Notes: generated from the sequence alone by a model not told the origin. A stretch of DNA of 64,000 nucleotides from Planococcus halocryophilus (GCF_001687585.2 NZ_CP016537.2:1150001-1214000); one strand, 5' to 3'; counted from the first letter of the stretch, positions 26,450 to 40,182 are shown. Translations and numbers: made by a program.

Positions 26450-27643
26450 ATGACACAAACACAAACAATTATTGAACAAACAGAAAAATTTGGTGCGAAT
26501 AACTACCATCCACTTCCGATCGTCATTACAGAAGCAGAAGGTGTTTGGGTAAAAGATCCAGAAGGCAATAAATTCATGGACATGTTGTCAGCTTATTCAG
26601 CTGTTAACCAAGGTCACCGTCATCCGAAAATTATTCAAGCATTAAAAGATCAAGCAGACCGTGTGACTTTAACATCACGTGCTTTCCACAATGACAAATT
26701 AGCTCCTTGGTACCAATTAATTTGCGATATTTCAGGCAAACAAATGGCATTACCGATGAATACGGGTGCTGAAGCAGTTGAGACCGCTTTCAAAGCTGCG
26801 CGTCGTTGGGCTTATGATGTAAAAGGCGTTGCTGAAAATCAAGCAGAAGTTATCGCTTGCGAAGGAAACTTCCACGGTCGTACAATGACAGCTGTTTCAT
26901 TATCGTCAGACCCTGAATATCGTAGAGGCTTTGGACCAATGCTTCCAGGGATTAACTTAATTCCTTTTGGTGATTTAGAAGCATTGAAAAATGCGATCAC
27001 ACCAAACACAGCGGCATTCCTAATCGAACCAATTCAAGGAGAAGCAGGAATCATTATGCCTCCTGAAGGATTCTTAAAAGCAGCAAGAGAACTTTGCCGC
27101 GAAAATAACGTACTATTCATTGCAGATGAAATCCAATGTGGACTTGCTCGTACAGGTAAAATGTTTGCTTGCGAATGGGAAGATGTAAACCCGGATATGT
27201 ACATTTTAGGAAAAGCACTTGGCGGCGGAGTATTCCCGATTTCATGTGTAGTTGCTGATAAAGACATTCTTGGCGTATTCAACCCAGGTTCACACGGTTC
27301 AACTTTTGGCGGAAATCCACTTGCTTGTGCAGTATCAGTTGCTTCATTAGAAGTGTTGCTTGATGAAAAATTATCAGAACGCTCTCAAGAACTAGGTGAA
27401 TATTTCATGGGCAAATTGCGTGAAATCAAACACCCTTCTGTAAAAGAAGTTAGAGGCCGTGGATTGTTCATCGGTATGGAGTTAACAGAAGCAGCAAGAC
27501 CGTATTGCGAACAATTAAAAGAACTGGGCCTATTGTGCAAAGAAACACACGATACGGTTATCCGTTTTGCTCCACCATTAATCATTACAAAAGAAGAATT
27601 GGATTGGGCGATTGAACGCATCCAAAAAGTATTCGCTAATTAA
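26450..27643 (+). CDS. rocD: Ornithine aminotransferase
   Basis: PLP-dependent class III aminotransferase of 397 residues; converts ornithine and 2-oxoglutarate to glutamate semialdehyde and glutamate, feeding RocA. Seen motifs: [17 protein letters not shown] near residue 102, [12 protein letters not shown] near 142, [13 protein letters not shown] near 225 (PLP aspartate) and the Schiff-base lysine in [14 protein letters not shown] near 254. Ribosome site GAGGAGG. In the roc cluster, downstream of rocA. Confidence 0.95.
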   Translation: MTQTQTIIEQTEKFGANNYHPLPIVITEAEGVWVKDPEGNKFMDMLSAYSAVNQGHRHPKIIQALKDQADRVTLTSRAFHNDKLAPWYQLICDISGKQMALPMNTGAEAVETAFKAARRWAYDVKGVAENQAEVIACEGNFHGRTMTAVSLSSDPEYRRGFGPMLPGINLIPFGDLEALKNAITPNTAAFLIEPIQGEAGIIMPPEGFLKAARELCRENNVLFIADEIQCGLARTGKMFACEWEDVNPDMYILGKALGGGVFPISCVVADKDILGVFNPGSHGSTFGGNPLACAVSVASLEVLLDEKLSERSQELGEYFMGKLREIKHPSVKEVRGRGLFIGMELTEAARPYCEQLKELGLLCKETHDTVIRFAPPLIITKEELDWAIERIQKVFAN

Positions 27644-27724
27644 TTTCTACATGGCAAATAAATCTTCAAATGTGTTACACTAGTTGCTGAGTAAATACTA
27701 AATATAAAGAGGCGAATTAATACA

Positions 27725-28969
27725 ATGGCTGAAAACTTGAACTTGTTGACGTCTACGCAGAATGTTATTAAAACTGCACTAGATAAGCTTGGATACGAAG
27801 ATGCGATGTACGAGCTTTTAAAAGAACCAATGAGAATGTTAGAAGTACGCATTCCAATCCGTATGGATGATGGCAAAACAAAAGTCTTTACAGGATTCCG
27901 TGCACAACACAGTGATGCGGTGGGTCCAACAAAAGGTGGAGTTCGTTTCCACCCAGATGTAAACCGTGAAGAAGTAATTGCGTTATCAATGTGGATGACA
28001 TTAAAATGTGGAATTGTAGAATTACCTTACGGCGGTGCAAAAGGTGGAATCATTTGTGATCCTCGCGAAATGTCGATGCACGAAATTGAGAAATTGAGTC
28101 GTGGATACGTCCGCGCAATTAGTCAATTTGTTGGACCAAACAAAGACATTCCAGCACCAGATGTATTCACCAACTCACAAATCATGGCTTGGATGTACGA
28201 TGAATACAGCAAAATTGATGAATTCAACTCACCTGGCTTTATTACAGGTAAGCCAATTGTTCTTGGTGGATCTCAAGGTCGCGACAAAGCAACTGCTCAA
28301 GGTGTAACCATTTGTATTAATGAAGCAGCAAAAAAACGTGGTTTGGATATGCAAGGTGCACGCGTTGTTATTCAAGGTTTCGGGAATGCAGGAAGTTTCC
28401 TTGCGAAATTCCTTCATGACGCTGGTGCAAAAGTAGTTGGAATTTCAGATGCATACGGTGCTCTTCATGATCCGGATGGTTTGGATATCGATTATTTACT
28501 AGATCGTCGTGATAGTTTCGGAACAGTTACTACATTGTTTGATAACACCATTACAAATAAAGAATTATTTGAATTGGATTGCGACATTTTAGTACCGGCA
28601 GCTATCGCTAATCAAATCACTGAAGAAAATGCCAACAACATTAAAGCTTCTATTGTAGTTGAGGCAGCTAACGGCCCAACAACTGCAGAAGCAACGAAGA
28701 TGCTAACAAATCGCGGTATTCTTTTGGTGCCTGATGTTCTAGCGAGCTCTGGTGGAGTTACAGTTTCTTACTTCGAGTGGGTACAAAATAACCAAGGTTA
28801 CTATTGGACACAAGAAGAAGTTGACGAAAAACTCAACAAAAAATTAGTTGATGCATTTGAAAACGTATATAACGTTGCGACTACTCGTAATATCGATATG
28901 CGTTTGGCAGCTTATATGGTCGGCGCTCGTAGAACTGCAGAAGCTTCACGCTTCCGTGGATGGGTTTAA
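27725..28969 (+). CDS. gudB: NAD-specific glutamate dehydrogenase (RocG/GudB type)
   Basis: Hexameric-type glutamate dehydrogenase of 414 residues; oxidises glutamate to 2-oxoglutarate and ammonia, completing ornithine/proline catabolism. PTKGGVRFHP and the catalytic lysine block LPYGGAKGGI (near residue 100) are intact, and the NAD site GFGNAGSF is near residue 218. No sign of the small in-frame duplication that inactivates GudB in some B. subtilis strains, so the enzyme should be active. It could equally be called rocG; its location next to rocA-rocD supports catabolic use. Confidence 0.93.
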   Translation: MAENLNLLTSTQNVIKTALDKLGYEDAMYELLKEPMRMLEVRIPIRMDDGKTKVFTGFRAQHSDAVGPTKGGVRFHPDVNREEVIALSMWMTLKCGIVELPYGGAKGGIICDPREMSMHEIEKLSRGYVRAISQFVGPNKDIPAPDVFTNSQIMAWMYDEYSKIDEFNSPGFITGKPIVLGGSQGRDKATAQGVTICINEAAKKRGLDMQGARVVIQGFGNAGSFLAKFLHDAGAKVVGISDAYGALHDPDGLDIDYLLDRRDSFGTVTTLFDNTITNKELFELDCDILVPAAIANQITEENANNIKASIVVEAANGPTTAEATKMLTNRGILLVPDVLASSGGVTVSYFEWVQNNQGYYWTQEEVDEKLNKKLVDAFENVYNVATTRNIDMRLAAYMVGARRTAEASRFRGWV

Positions 28970-28978
28970 GACACAAAG

Positions 28979-29014
28979 AAAACCGCCTGGATTTTTTTCC
29001 GGGCGGTTTTTTGA
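28979..29014 (+). terminator. Terminator after glutamate dehydrogenase
   Basis: AAACCGCC and GGGCGGTTT arms with a T-rich loop and T tail. Confidence 0.8.
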
Positions 29015-29081
29015 ATTCAATCTTTTGCAATTTGCTTAACGTAACTTCATAATAAAATTTGAATAGAGGAGGATGATTGTA

Positions 29082-30245
29082 TTGAACGCATTTTCATTTT
29101 ACAACCCAGTAAAACTTATTTTTGGTAAAGGGCAGTTACAAGCTGCTAAAGAAGAGTTGCCGAAATACGGTAAAAAAGTGTTACTTGTATACGGTGGAGG
29201 CAGCATTAAAAAGAATGGCCTTTACGATGAAGTTACTCAAATGTTATCCGAAGCGGGACTTGAAGTTTTCGAATTAGCTGGAGTAGAACCAAACCCAAGA
29301 ATTTCAACTGCTAAAAAAGGCATTGAAATTTGTAAAACAGAAGGTATTGATGTGTTATTAGCAGTAGGTGGCGGTTCAGTTATTGACTGCACAAAACTCA
29401 TCGCTTGTGGTGCAAAATACGATGGTGATGCATGGGATCTAGTTTCTCGTAAAGCACAGCCTGAAGATGCACTACCTTTTGGAACAGTGTTAACAATTGC
29501 TGCAACTGGTTCAGAAATGAATGCAGGATCTGTAATTACAAACGAAGAAACACAAGAAAAATATGGTTGGGGAAGCCCGTTATCATTCCCGAAATTCTCT
29601 ATCCTAGATCCAACTTACACATTATCTGTGCCGGAAAATCACACGGTATACGGCATTGTGGACATGATGTCTCATATTTTCGAACAATACTTTAATGACG
29701 CAACGAGCACGCCAGTTCAAGACCGGATGTGTGAAGGTGTCTTAAAAGCAGTAATCGAAACAGCACCGAAATTGATGGATGATCTTCAAAGCTATGAGCA
29801 CCGCGAAACAATTATGTTCGCAGGAACAATGGCGTTGAACAAATTCCTTGAAATGGGTTACAGAGGAGACTGGGGTTCGCATAACATTGAACACGCAGTA
29901 TCTGCAGTTTATGACATTCCACATGCTGGCGGATTGGCAATTCTATTCCCGCAATGGATGCGTCATAACGTAAAAGTAAATCCAGCTCGTTTTGCTCAAA
30001 TGGCCGTTCGCGTATTTGATGTAAATCCAGAAGGTAAGTCAGAAGAAGATATCGCTTTTGAAGGTATCGATCGCTTGTCAGCGTTCTGGACTTCATTAGG
30101 AGCACCAACTCGTTTGGACTACTACGATATCGATGATTCAAAAATCGATTCGATGGTTGAAAAAGCAATGGTCTACGGTGAATTCGGTAACTTTGCAAAA
30201 CTAAAAGGTGAAGACGTAAAAGAAATTTTGCAAGCTTCATTATAA
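29082..30245 (+). CDS. Iron-containing alcohol dehydrogenase (butanol dehydrogenase, YugJ/YugK type)
   Basis: Group III alcohol dehydrogenase of 387 residues, NAD(P)-dependent. Nucleotide-binding [10 protein letters not shown] near residue 94; metal ligands in [12 protein letters not shown] near 192, and [22 protein letters not shown] near 267. Matches the YugJ/YugK subfamily, which in B. subtilis lies next to yugI. TTG 29082 is 9 bases after AGAGGAGG, whereas ATG 29073 directly abuts that site. Physiological alcohol or aldehyde unknown. Confidence 0.88.
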   Translation: MNAFSFYNPVKLIFGKGQLQAAKEELPKYGKKVLLVYGGGSIKKNGLYDEVTQMLSEAGLEVFELAGVEPNPRISTAKKGIEICKTEGIDVLLAVGGGSVIDCTKLIACGAKYDGDAWDLVSRKAQPEDALPFGTVLTIAATGSEMNAGSVITNEETQEKYGWGSPLSFPKFSILDPTYTLSVPENHTVYGIVDMMSHIFEQYFNDATSTPVQDRMCEGVLKAVIETAPKLMDDLQSYEHRETIMFAGTMALNKFLEMGYRGDWGSHNIEHAVSAVYDIPHAGGLAILFPQWMRHNVKVNPARFAQMAVRVFDVNPEGKSEEDIAFEGIDRLSAFWTSLGAPTRLDYYDIDDSKIDSMVEKAMVYGEFGNFAKLKGEDVKEILQASL

Positions 30246-30249
30246 AAAG

Positions 30250-30280
30250 AAGGCTCAGCGCTAAGCGCTGAGCCTTTATT
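30250..30280. terminator. Terminator between alcohol dehydrogenase and CDF genes
   Basis: AAGGCTCAGCGC and complement, 3-base loop, T run; convergent genes. Confidence 0.8.
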
Positions 30281-31265
30281 AATTTTTATGAAGTTGTTCT
30301 GGGCGTTTACTCAAATGTTTCCAATGTGTTTCGCCATCATCTGCATCAAGAGAAACAATGACGTCATCGACACTCGGTTGACTCAAGATAATTTCTGCTA
30401 AACGCTCTTGTAACGCGTCAGCTTGTATAATGTTTAAATGTGGATCAACTTCAATTTTAGTTTCTACATGAAGAAATTCTCCTTCTTTCACAACTTCTAA
30501 CTCGCGAATGTCTCGAACATCTGGATGATCACTTAATAGATGAGCAATGTGATTAACCATTTGTTCATCTGTTTCACCAATTGCTCCACGCGCATTATCC
30601 ATGAAGACTTTACCGACAACATACAGCATCATTAGACCAATTGCGATAGATGCAGCACCTTCGACTTCTAGGAAGCCGGTGAAATGTGCAATCAATACAG
30701 CGATCAATGCTAAAACGCCACCTGCAGTGGCTACTAAATCTTCCAGAAATACTAATTTTGTTGCAGGCTTCGCGCGATTTAAATGCGCAAAGCTAGTTGT
30801 AAGAGGTGCCATGACTCCTCCTTCTACACCCGCCTCATGTAAAATTTCTTTTCCTGCTTTATATAGAACAAAAAATTCAAGAAGAATAGCGATAGATAAT
30901 ACCACGACACTTATGATAAATCCTTCCGCTTCTACTGGATCGGTTAATTGATGCCAACCTTCAACGATTGTTTCATAAGCCATAACTCCGACAATAAGTA
31001 CCGCACCTAAGAGTACGATATTCAATAAGCGCCCAAAGCCATTTGGAAATTTTTTCGTCGGTGCTTTCTTCGACAGAGCCGAACCGATAAAAACAAAATA
31101 TTGATTGGCTGCATCTCCGATAGAGTGCATCGTTTCAGCAAACATGGCGACGTTCCCTGTAAAAAAGAATGCCACACCTTTCATAATGGCGATAAACGTA
31201 TTAATGATTGCTGCTGTCAATGACGGCTTGTTGCCTTTTTTCAGTAAACCAAAAAACTCCTTCAT
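30279..31265 (-). CDS. Cation diffusion facilitator transporter
   Basis: Divalent metal:H+ antiporter of 328 residues, six helices and a cytoplasmic C-terminal domain. The metal site in helix 2 is HSIGDAANQ (HxxxD), and a second half-site is in helix 5 (FLEDLVATAGG, a D but no paired H); this D/N-rich pattern fits the YdbO-like branch. The C-terminal domain (about 235-310) has the ferredoxin-like VRDIRELEVVKEGEFLHVETKIEVD. ATG 31265 follows GAGGAGG. Only 15 bases from the mgtC-like gene, so probably one operon. Metal specificity not assignable. Confidence 0.88.
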   Translation of the reverse strand: MKEFFGLLKKGNKPSLTAAIINTFIAIMKGVAFFFTGNVAMFAETMHSIGDAANQYFVFIGSALSKKAPTKKFPNGFGRLLNIVLLGAVLIVGVMAYETIVEGWHQLTDPVEAEGFIISVVVLSIAILLEFFVLYKAGKEILHEAGVEGGVMAPLTTSFAHLNRAKPATKLVFLEDLVATAGGVLALIAVLIAHFTGFLEVEGAASIAIGLMMLYVVGKVFMDNARGAIGETDEQMVNHIAHLLSDHPDVRDIRELEVVKEGEFLHVETKIEVDPHLNIIQADALQERLAEIILSQPSVDDVIVSLDADDGETHWKHLSKRPEQLHKN

Positions 31266-31280
31266 ATAAATCCTCCTCAA

Positions 31281-32009
31281 TTAAATCAGTTCAATTTCAA
31301 CTTCCTTTACTTTTTCCATATCCGATAATTCTTGATAAAGATTAATGGTATCTTTGTCATGAGAAACAGACATGCGTATTGCCAACTCATGAAAAGAAAA
31401 AGAACTTTCTTTATCTGAGTGGGTAATGGATAAACTTTCAACAATAGATCCTCCAGCTTTTAATTCATCTAACACCTCCCGAATAGCCGAACGTTCAGTA
31501 ACAACCACTTTAATGTGGGCTTCGACCATTTTCAGCCGGGTTGGTCCGAATTTAAAAAGAAGGGGAGGTAACACTTCTATTGCAAAAAGAACAATCAGTA
31601 CCGCTGTAACCGCCTCAATATAAAAACCTGCTGCAACAGCAATGCCGATTCCACCGGCCCCCCAAATCATAGCAGCGGTCGTCAAACCTGAAATCGAATC
31701 GTTCCCGCGCTTCAAAATGACGCCGGCTCCTAAAAACCCGATGCCGGAAACAATCTGTGAGGCTAAACGAAGAGGGTCCATTGTAATATTAACATTATCA
31801 TATTCACTGCCTTGTGCAATATAGGCAGATTCAATTGAGATAATGGTTATTAAACAACTAAACGTAGAGATAACGATACTCGTTTTTAACCCAACAGGTT
31901 TTCGTTTCAGTTCTCTTTCTAATCCAATTACTAAACTTAGTAGAGCTGCTATAAGAAGTTTAAAGAAAGTTTCTAATGAAGAAACTTCTAATGCGCTGAA
32001 AAATTCCAT
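31281..32009 (-). CDS. MgtC/SapB family membrane protein
   Basis: Protein of 242 residues. Four N-terminal helices hold the family core: GLERELKRKPVGLKTS near residue 29 and SGIGFLGAGVILKRG near residue 92. The C-terminal part (about residues 160-242) is an ACT-like cytoplasmic domain. MgtC proteins help cells in low magnesium, in part by acting on ATP synthase in Salmonella; many Bacillus forms are uncharacterised. ATG 32009 follows GGAGG at 8 bases; upstream in-frame sequence to 32117 is not homologous. First gene of a pair with the CDF exporter; no magnesium riboswitch is seen in the short spacer. Confidence 0.87.
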   Translation of the reverse strand: MEFFSALEVSSLETFFKLLIAALLSLVIGLERELKRKPVGLKTSIVISTFSCLITIISIESAYIAQGSEYDNVNITMDPLRLASQIVSGIGFLGAGVILKRGNDSISGLTTAAMIWGAGGIGIAVAAGFYIEAVTAVLIVLFAIEVLPPLLFKFGPTRLKMVEAHIKVVVTERSAIREVLDELKAGGSIVESLSITHSDKESSFSFHELAIRMSVSHDKDTINLYQELSDMEKVKEVEIELI

Positions 32010-32115
32010 GAGGAAAACCTCCAATTCTATTATCTCATATTGATTCTGAATATAGAAAGTGGCACACTTATTTAGTAGTTGTCGGTTAAGAAAAATTAGA
32101 AGAAGAGGTGTGGAC

Positions 32116-33018
32116 ATGGAAAGACCGGCTATTCATCCATATATACCTATCATGATAGGAGTTTTCTCGGTAGCGTTATCAGCAATTTTTGTGAAGATGA
32201 CAGTTGCGGATTCTGGAGTAACAGCTTTTTATCGTATGTTATTCTCCGTATTGATCATGAGTCCAGTCTTCTTACTAAAATATACCCACGAAATCAAAAA
32301 GTTAAGCAAAAGAGATTGGGGCTTTGCATCGGTAGCTGGTGTATTTTTAGCGTTTCACTTCATTTTGTGGTTTGAGTCGCTTAATTATACTTCGGTAGCC
32401 AGTTCAACTGTGCTTGTGACCTTGCAACCGTTATTCGCTTTTGCAGGCACGTATTTCTTTTTTAAAGAGAAACTCTCTATTAAAACACTTGTCTCTGGAG
32501 CAATTGCAATATTAGGTAGCGTATTAATTGGCTATGGTGATTTCAAAGTAAGTGGAAATGCTCTTTATGGAGATTTATTAGCTTTAATAGCTTGTGCGTT
32601 AATTACAGCTTATTTGTTATTTGGACAAGATGTTAGAAAAAGATTGTCGTTGGTTACGTATACTTTTGTAGTTTATAGTATCAGCACAATAACATTATTC
32701 TTCTATATTGTATTAAAGGGAGAGTCTTTTGGACCTTACCCGGCTTCTGAGTGGATGTGGTTTTTACTATTAGCGATCATTCCGAACTTGCTAGGACACA
32801 CATTATTCAACTGGGCATTAAAGTGGGTAAGTACGAATGTTATCTCGATTGCAATTCTTTTTGAGCCAATAGGTGCTGCTATACTTGCTTATTTCATACT
32901 TGGAGAATATTTAACAGTTTCTCAAATTGTGGGTGGAAGTGTAGTGTTGGCGGGGATTATGTTGTTTGTTACAGACTACAGGAAAATTAAAAAATACTTT
33001 TTTAAAATAAACGCTTGA
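32116..33018 (+). CDS. EamA-family (DMT superfamily) transporter
   Basis: Membrane protein of 300 residues with ten helices arranged as two EamA repeats, about residues 10-140 and 153-293. Typical are the short first helix with SAIFVKMTV, the AFHFILWFESLNYTSVASSTVLVTLQPLF segment near residue 80 and the ALKWVSTNVISIAILFEPIGAAILAY segment of repeat 2. Exporter of metabolites or amino acids by family; substrate unknown. ATG 32116 follows AGAAGAGGTG. Last gene before the rRNA operon, no clear terminator. Confidence 0.86.
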   Translation: MERPAIHPYIPIMIGVFSVALSAIFVKMTVADSGVTAFYRMLFSVLIMSPVFLLKYTHEIKKLSKRDWGFASVAGVFLAFHFILWFESLNYTSVASSTVLVTLQPLFAFAGTYFFFKEKLSIKTLVSGAIAILGSVLIGYGDFKVSGNALYGDLLALIACALITAYLLFGQDVRKRLSLVTYTFVVYSISTITLFFYIVLKGESFGPYPASEWMWFLLLAIIPNLLGHTLFNWALKWVSTNVISIAILFEPIGAAILAYFILGEYLTVSQIVGGSVVLAGIMLFVTDYRKIKKYFFKINA

Positions 33019-33088
33019 TTTTTCGCGCGTGGCGGTTTATATTTATATATGTCCTTAAGACAACTCGGAAAAATATTTTGAAATAGTA

Positions 33089-33117
33089 TTGACAACGAGA
33101 TTGAAACAGGATATATT
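33089..33117 (+). promoter_or_regulatory. rRNA operon promoter
   Basis: Perfect -35 TTGACA (33089-33094), 17-base spacer, TATATT (33112-33117). Lies about 200 bases before mature 16S. The 297 bases from 33019 to 33315 hold only this promoter and the processed leader. Confidence 0.85.
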
Positions 33118-33160
33118 AATAAAGTCGCCAATGAGCGCGGCAAACAAATTGAAATAACTT

Positions 33161-33192
33161 GAACCTTGAAAACTGAACAGCAAAACGTCAAC
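33161..33192 (+). other. 16S precursor processing stem, 5' arm
   Basis: This 32-base leader segment (starting GAACCTTGAAAACTGAAC) is complementary to 34908-34938 after 16S with few mismatches. The two would form the long stem cut by RNase III-type processing. Confidence 0.8.
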
Positions 33193-33315
33193 AAAACGCA
33201 ACGGTCGCGCAAAACGGCCCGTGCAAAACTTACTGATCAACGCAAGTAGATCAAAGCGAATCGTGCGTCTTCGGACGGCGATACGCCAGCAGTATTGAGC
33301 AATCAACACTACTCT

Positions 33316-34872
<1,557 letters not shown>

Positions 34873-34907
34873 ATAAATTCGGAACCGGGCGCCCTAGGCG
34901 CTCCGGG

Positions 34908-34938
34908 GTTGACGTTTTGCGTTCAGTTTTGAAGGTTC
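34908..34938 (+). other. 16S precursor processing stem, 3' arm
   Basis: Complement of 33161-33192. The 206-base 16S-23S spacer carries no tRNA; it also holds a small AGGCG/CGCCT hairpin with a T run. Confidence 0.8.
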
Positions 34939-34980
34939 ACCTTCAGGCGGCAACGCCTTTTTTTGTGACTTTCAAACTTG

Positions 34981-35009
34981 TTCTTTGAAAACTGGATAAA
35001 ACGACATTG
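34981..35009 (+). other. 23S precursor processing stem, 5' arm
   Basis: Pairs with 38035-38062 downstream of 23S (AAAACTGGATAAA on this side, TTTATCCAGTTTT on the other). Also contains a boxA-like TGTTCTTTGAAA. Confidence 0.75.
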
Positions 35010-35073
35010 AAACAATATGCAAGAAATTCAAGTACGCGTGACAATTTTTGTCACAACTTTTTAATTAACCATT

Positions 35074-38004
<2,931 letters not shown>

Positions 38005-38034
38005 AAAACAAAGTACGCGAAGACTTGCACGTTC

Positions 38035-38062
38035 CAATGTCGTTTATCCAGTTTTGAAAGAA
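38035..38062 (+). other. 23S precursor processing stem, 3' arm
   Basis: Complement of 34981-35009. Confidence 0.75.
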
Positions 38063-38087
38063 TAAGAAAAAGTTTTTGAAAAAAAGC

Positions 38088-38117
38088 TTGAAAAAACCAG
38101 TGATATACTGGTATAAT
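38088..38117 (+). promoter_or_regulatory. Internal promoter before 5S-tRNA cluster
   Basis: TTGAAA (38088-38093), 18-base spacer, TATAAT (38112-38117). The spacer contains the dyad ACCAGT-GATAT-ACTGGT. It would give 5S and the 20 tRNAs their own transcription start. Confidence 0.6.
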
Positions 38118-38142
38118 AAATCTTGTCTTTCAAAACCAAATA

Positions 38143-38259
<117 letters not shown>

Positions 38260-38269
38260 AATACATATC

Positions 38270-38345
38270 GGAGGATTAGCTCAGCTGGGAGAGCATCTGC
38301 CTTACAAGCAGAGGGTCGGCGGTTCGATCCCGTCATCCTCCACCA
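38270..38345 (+). tRNA. tRNA-Val (anticodon TAC)
   Basis: 76 bases with encoded CCA; GGAGGAT acceptor stem and CTTACAA anticodon loop. First tRNA of the cluster, 10 bases after 5S. Confidence 0.95.
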
Positions 38346-38356
38346 TTTTTCTTTTC

Positions 38357-38432
<76 letters not shown>

Positions 38433-38443
38433 CTCATGTAAAT

Positions 38444-38519
38444 GAGCCATTAGCTCAGCTGGTAGAGCATCTGACTTTTAATCAGAGGGTCGAAGGTTCG
38501 AATCCTTCATGGCTCACCA
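38444..38519 (+). tRNA. tRNA-Lys (anticodon TTT)
   Basis: 76 bases with encoded CCA; GAGCCAT acceptor stem, loop CTTTTAA. Confidence 0.95.
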
Positions 38520-38540
38520 TTTTAATTTTAATATTGCCAC

Positions 38541-38625
38541 GCGGGTGTGGCGGAACTGGCAGACGCACTAGACTTAGGATCTAGCGCCTTCGGGCGTGGG
38601 GGTTCGACTCCCTTCACCCGCACCA
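38541..38625 (+). tRNA. tRNA-Leu (anticodon TAG)
   Basis: 85 bases with a long variable arm (GCGCCTTCGGGCGT) and encoded CCA; loop CTTAGGA. Confidence 0.95.
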
Positions 38626-38629
38626 TTTT

Positions 38630-38704
38630 GCGGAAGTAGTTCAGTGGTAGAACGCCACCTTGCCAAGGTGGAGGTCGCGAGTTCGAACCTCGTCTTCCGC
38701 TCCA
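38630..38704 (+). tRNA. tRNA-Gly (anticodon GCC)
   Basis: 75 bases with encoded CCA; GCGGAAG acceptor stem, loop TTGCCAA. Confidence 0.95.
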
Positions 38705-38730
38705 TATGATTTTCAGAGTACCGACCCTTA

Positions 38731-38819
38731 GCCGGGGTGGCGGAACTGGCAGACGCACAGGACTTAAAATCCTGCGGTAGGTGACTACCGTACCGGTTCG
38801 ATTCCGGTCCTCGGCACCA
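38731..38819 (+). tRNA. tRNA-Leu (anticodon TAA)
   Basis: 89 bases with a long variable arm (CGGTAGGTGACTACCG) and encoded CCA; loop CTTAAAA. Confidence 0.95.
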
Positions 38820-38838
38820 TTTACATCAATAGCATAAA

Positions 38839-38915
38839 GCGCCCGTAGCTCAATTGGATAGAGTACTTGACTACGAATCAAGCGGTTAGAGGTTCGAGTC
38901 CTCTCGGGCGCACCA
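38839..38915 (+). tRNA. tRNA-Arg (anticodon ACG)
   Basis: 77 bases with encoded CCA; GCGCCCG acceptor stem, loop CTACGAA. The first A is normally edited to inosine by TadA. Confidence 0.95.
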
Positions 38916-38943
38916 TATTTTTAAAAAACTCAGTACCTAAGTT

Positions 38944-39020
38944 CGGGAAGTAGCTCAGCTTGGTAGAGCACTTGGTTTGGGACCAAGGGGTCGCAGGTTC
39001 GAATCCTGTCTTCCCGACCA
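38944..39020 (+). tRNA. tRNA-Pro (anticodon TGG)
   Basis: 77 bases with encoded CCA; CGGGAAG acceptor stem, loop TTTGGGA. Confidence 0.95.
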
Positions 39021-39026
39021 AACAAT

Positions 39027-39102
39027 GGGGCCTTAGCTCAGCTGGGAGAGCGCCTGCCTTGCACGCAGGAGGTCAGCGGTTCGATCCCGCTAGGCTCCAC
39101 CA
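39027..39102 (+). tRNA. tRNA-Ala (anticodon TGC)
   Basis: 76 bases with encoded CCA; GGGGCCT acceptor stem with one G-T pair, loop CTTGCAC. Confidence 0.95.
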
Positions 39103-39123
39103 ACTCATTACATTAAAGATCCC

Positions 39124-39197
39124 GGCGGCGTAGCTCAGCTGGCTAGAGCGTACGGTTCATACCCGTGAGGTCGGGGGTTCGATCCCCTCTGCCGCCA
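39124..39197 (+). tRNA. tRNA with CAT anticodon, probably elongator Met
   Basis: 74 bases without encoded CCA (A73 is followed by CTT). GGCGGCG acceptor stem, loop GTTCATACCC. By position in the trnB-like order and by recalled sequence it is the elongator Met tRNA; the next CAT tRNA is then the better Ile2 candidate. Distinguishing them needs comparison with characterised genes. Confidence 0.85.
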
Positions 39198-39205
39198 CTT
39201 TTTTA

Positions 39206-39282
39206 GGACCTTTAGCTCAGTTGGTTAGAGCAGACGGCTCATAACCGTCCGGTCGCAGGTTCGAGTCCTGCAAGGTCCACCA
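39206..39282 (+). tRNA. tRNA with CAT anticodon, Ile2 (lysidine-modified) or Met
   Basis: 77 bases with encoded CCA; GGACCTT acceptor stem, loop GCTCATAACC. The acceptor and D arm resemble the lysidine-type Ile tRNAs of low-G+C Gram-positives from memory, so it may read ATA after TilS modification. Confidence 0.8.
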
Positions 39283-39297
39283 TTTGTATTTTATCAC

Positions 39298-39390
39298 GGA
39301 GGAATACCCAAGTTTGGCTGAAGGGATCGGTCTTGAAAACCGACAGGGGAGTCAAATCCCGCGGGGGTTCGAATCCCTCTTCCTCCTCCA
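39298..39390 (+). tRNA. tRNA-Ser (anticodon TGA)
   Basis: 93 bases with a long variable arm and encoded CCA; loop CTTGAAA. The discriminator reads T at 39387, where serine tRNAs usually have G. Confidence 0.92.
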
Positions 39391-39457
39391 TTTTTTCTAA
39401 ATGTGTGGACAATTATTTTCAAAAGAAGTCGTTTCAAATTAGTATCTATATTATTAT

Positions 39458-39535
<78 letters not shown>

Positions 39536-39537
39536 AT

Positions 39538-39613
39538 GGTCCCGTGGTGTAGCGGTTAACATGCCTGCCTGTCACGCAGGAGATCGCCGGTTCGATCCCG
39601 GTCGGGACCGCCA
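39538..39613 (+). tRNA. tRNA-Asp (anticodon GTC)
   Basis: 76 bases with encoded CCA; GGTCCCG acceptor stem, loop CTGTCAC. Confidence 0.95.
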
Positions 39614-39630
39614 TTTTTATTCAAAGTTGT

Positions 39631-39706
39631 GGGTCAGTAGCTCAGTCGGTAGAGCATTAGATTGAAGCTCTAAGTGTCGGCGGTTCGATTCCGTCCTGAC
39701 CCACCA
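39631..39706 (+). tRNA. tRNA-Phe (anticodon GAA)
   Basis: 76 bases with encoded CCA; GGGTCAG acceptor stem, loop TTGAAGC. Confidence 0.95.
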
Positions 39707-39711
39707 TTTAT

Positions 39712-39785
39712 GCGGGTGTAGTTTAGTGGTAAAACCTCAGCCTTCCAAGCTGATGATGAGGGTTCGATTCCCTTCACCCGCTCCA
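39712..39785 (+). tRNA. tRNA-Gly (anticodon TCC)
   Basis: 74 bases with encoded CCA; GCGGGTG acceptor stem, loop CTTCCAA. The trnB operon of B. subtilis, from memory, has a His tRNA before this gene; here there is none. Confidence 0.95.
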
Positions 39786-39798
39786 TACTATTACATAT

Positions 39799-39875
<77 letters not shown>

Positions 39876-39876
39876 T

Positions 39877-39951
39877 TCCGAAGTAGCTCAGTGGTAGAGC
39901 ACCGCACTGTTAATGCGATGGTCGTAGGTTCGAGTCCTACCTTCGGAGCCA
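39877..39951 (+). tRNA. tRNA-Asn (anticodon GTT)
   Basis: 75 bases with encoded CCA; TCCGAAG acceptor stem, loop CTGTTAA. One base after the Ile tRNA. Confidence 0.95.
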
Positions 39952-39955
39952 TACT

Positions 39956-40046
39956 GGGGAAGTACTCAAGTGGCTGAAGAGGCGCCCCTGCTAAGGGTGT
40001 AGGTCGGGCAACCGGCGCGAGGGTTCAAATCCCTCCTTCTCCGCCA
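39956..40046 (+). tRNA. tRNA-Ser (anticodon GCT)
   Basis: 91 bases with a long variable arm and encoded CCA; discriminator G, loop CTGCTAA. Confidence 0.95.
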
Positions 40047-40052
40047 GTATAT

Positions 40053-40124
40053 GGCCCCTTGGTCAAGCGGTTAAGACACCGCCCTTTCACGGCGGTAACA
40101 CGGGTTCGAATCCCGTAGGGGTCA
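40053..40124 (+). tRNA. tRNA-Glu (anticodon TTC)
   Basis: 72 bases; A73 is followed by TCA, so the CCA end is not encoded. GGCCCCT acceptor stem pairs with AGGGGTC (one G-T). Last tRNA of the cluster. Confidence 0.93.
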
Positions 40125-40127
40125 TCA

Positions 40128-40168
40128 TAAAAAGAGACATGCATTTAATTGCATGTCTCTTTTTTTCG
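40128..40168 (+). terminator. Terminator of the rRNA/tRNA operon
   Basis: AAGAGACATGCA and TGCATGTCTCTT arms with a T run. A 36/41-identical, decayed copy lies at 40587-40627. Confidence 0.88.
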
Positions 40169-40182
40169 AGTGTAGACAAATA

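Noticed and set aside
31281..32116. Magnesium-sensing riboswitch before the mgtC-like gene
   Set aside because: The spacer to the divergent EamA gene is only about 100 bases and shows no conserved leader structure.
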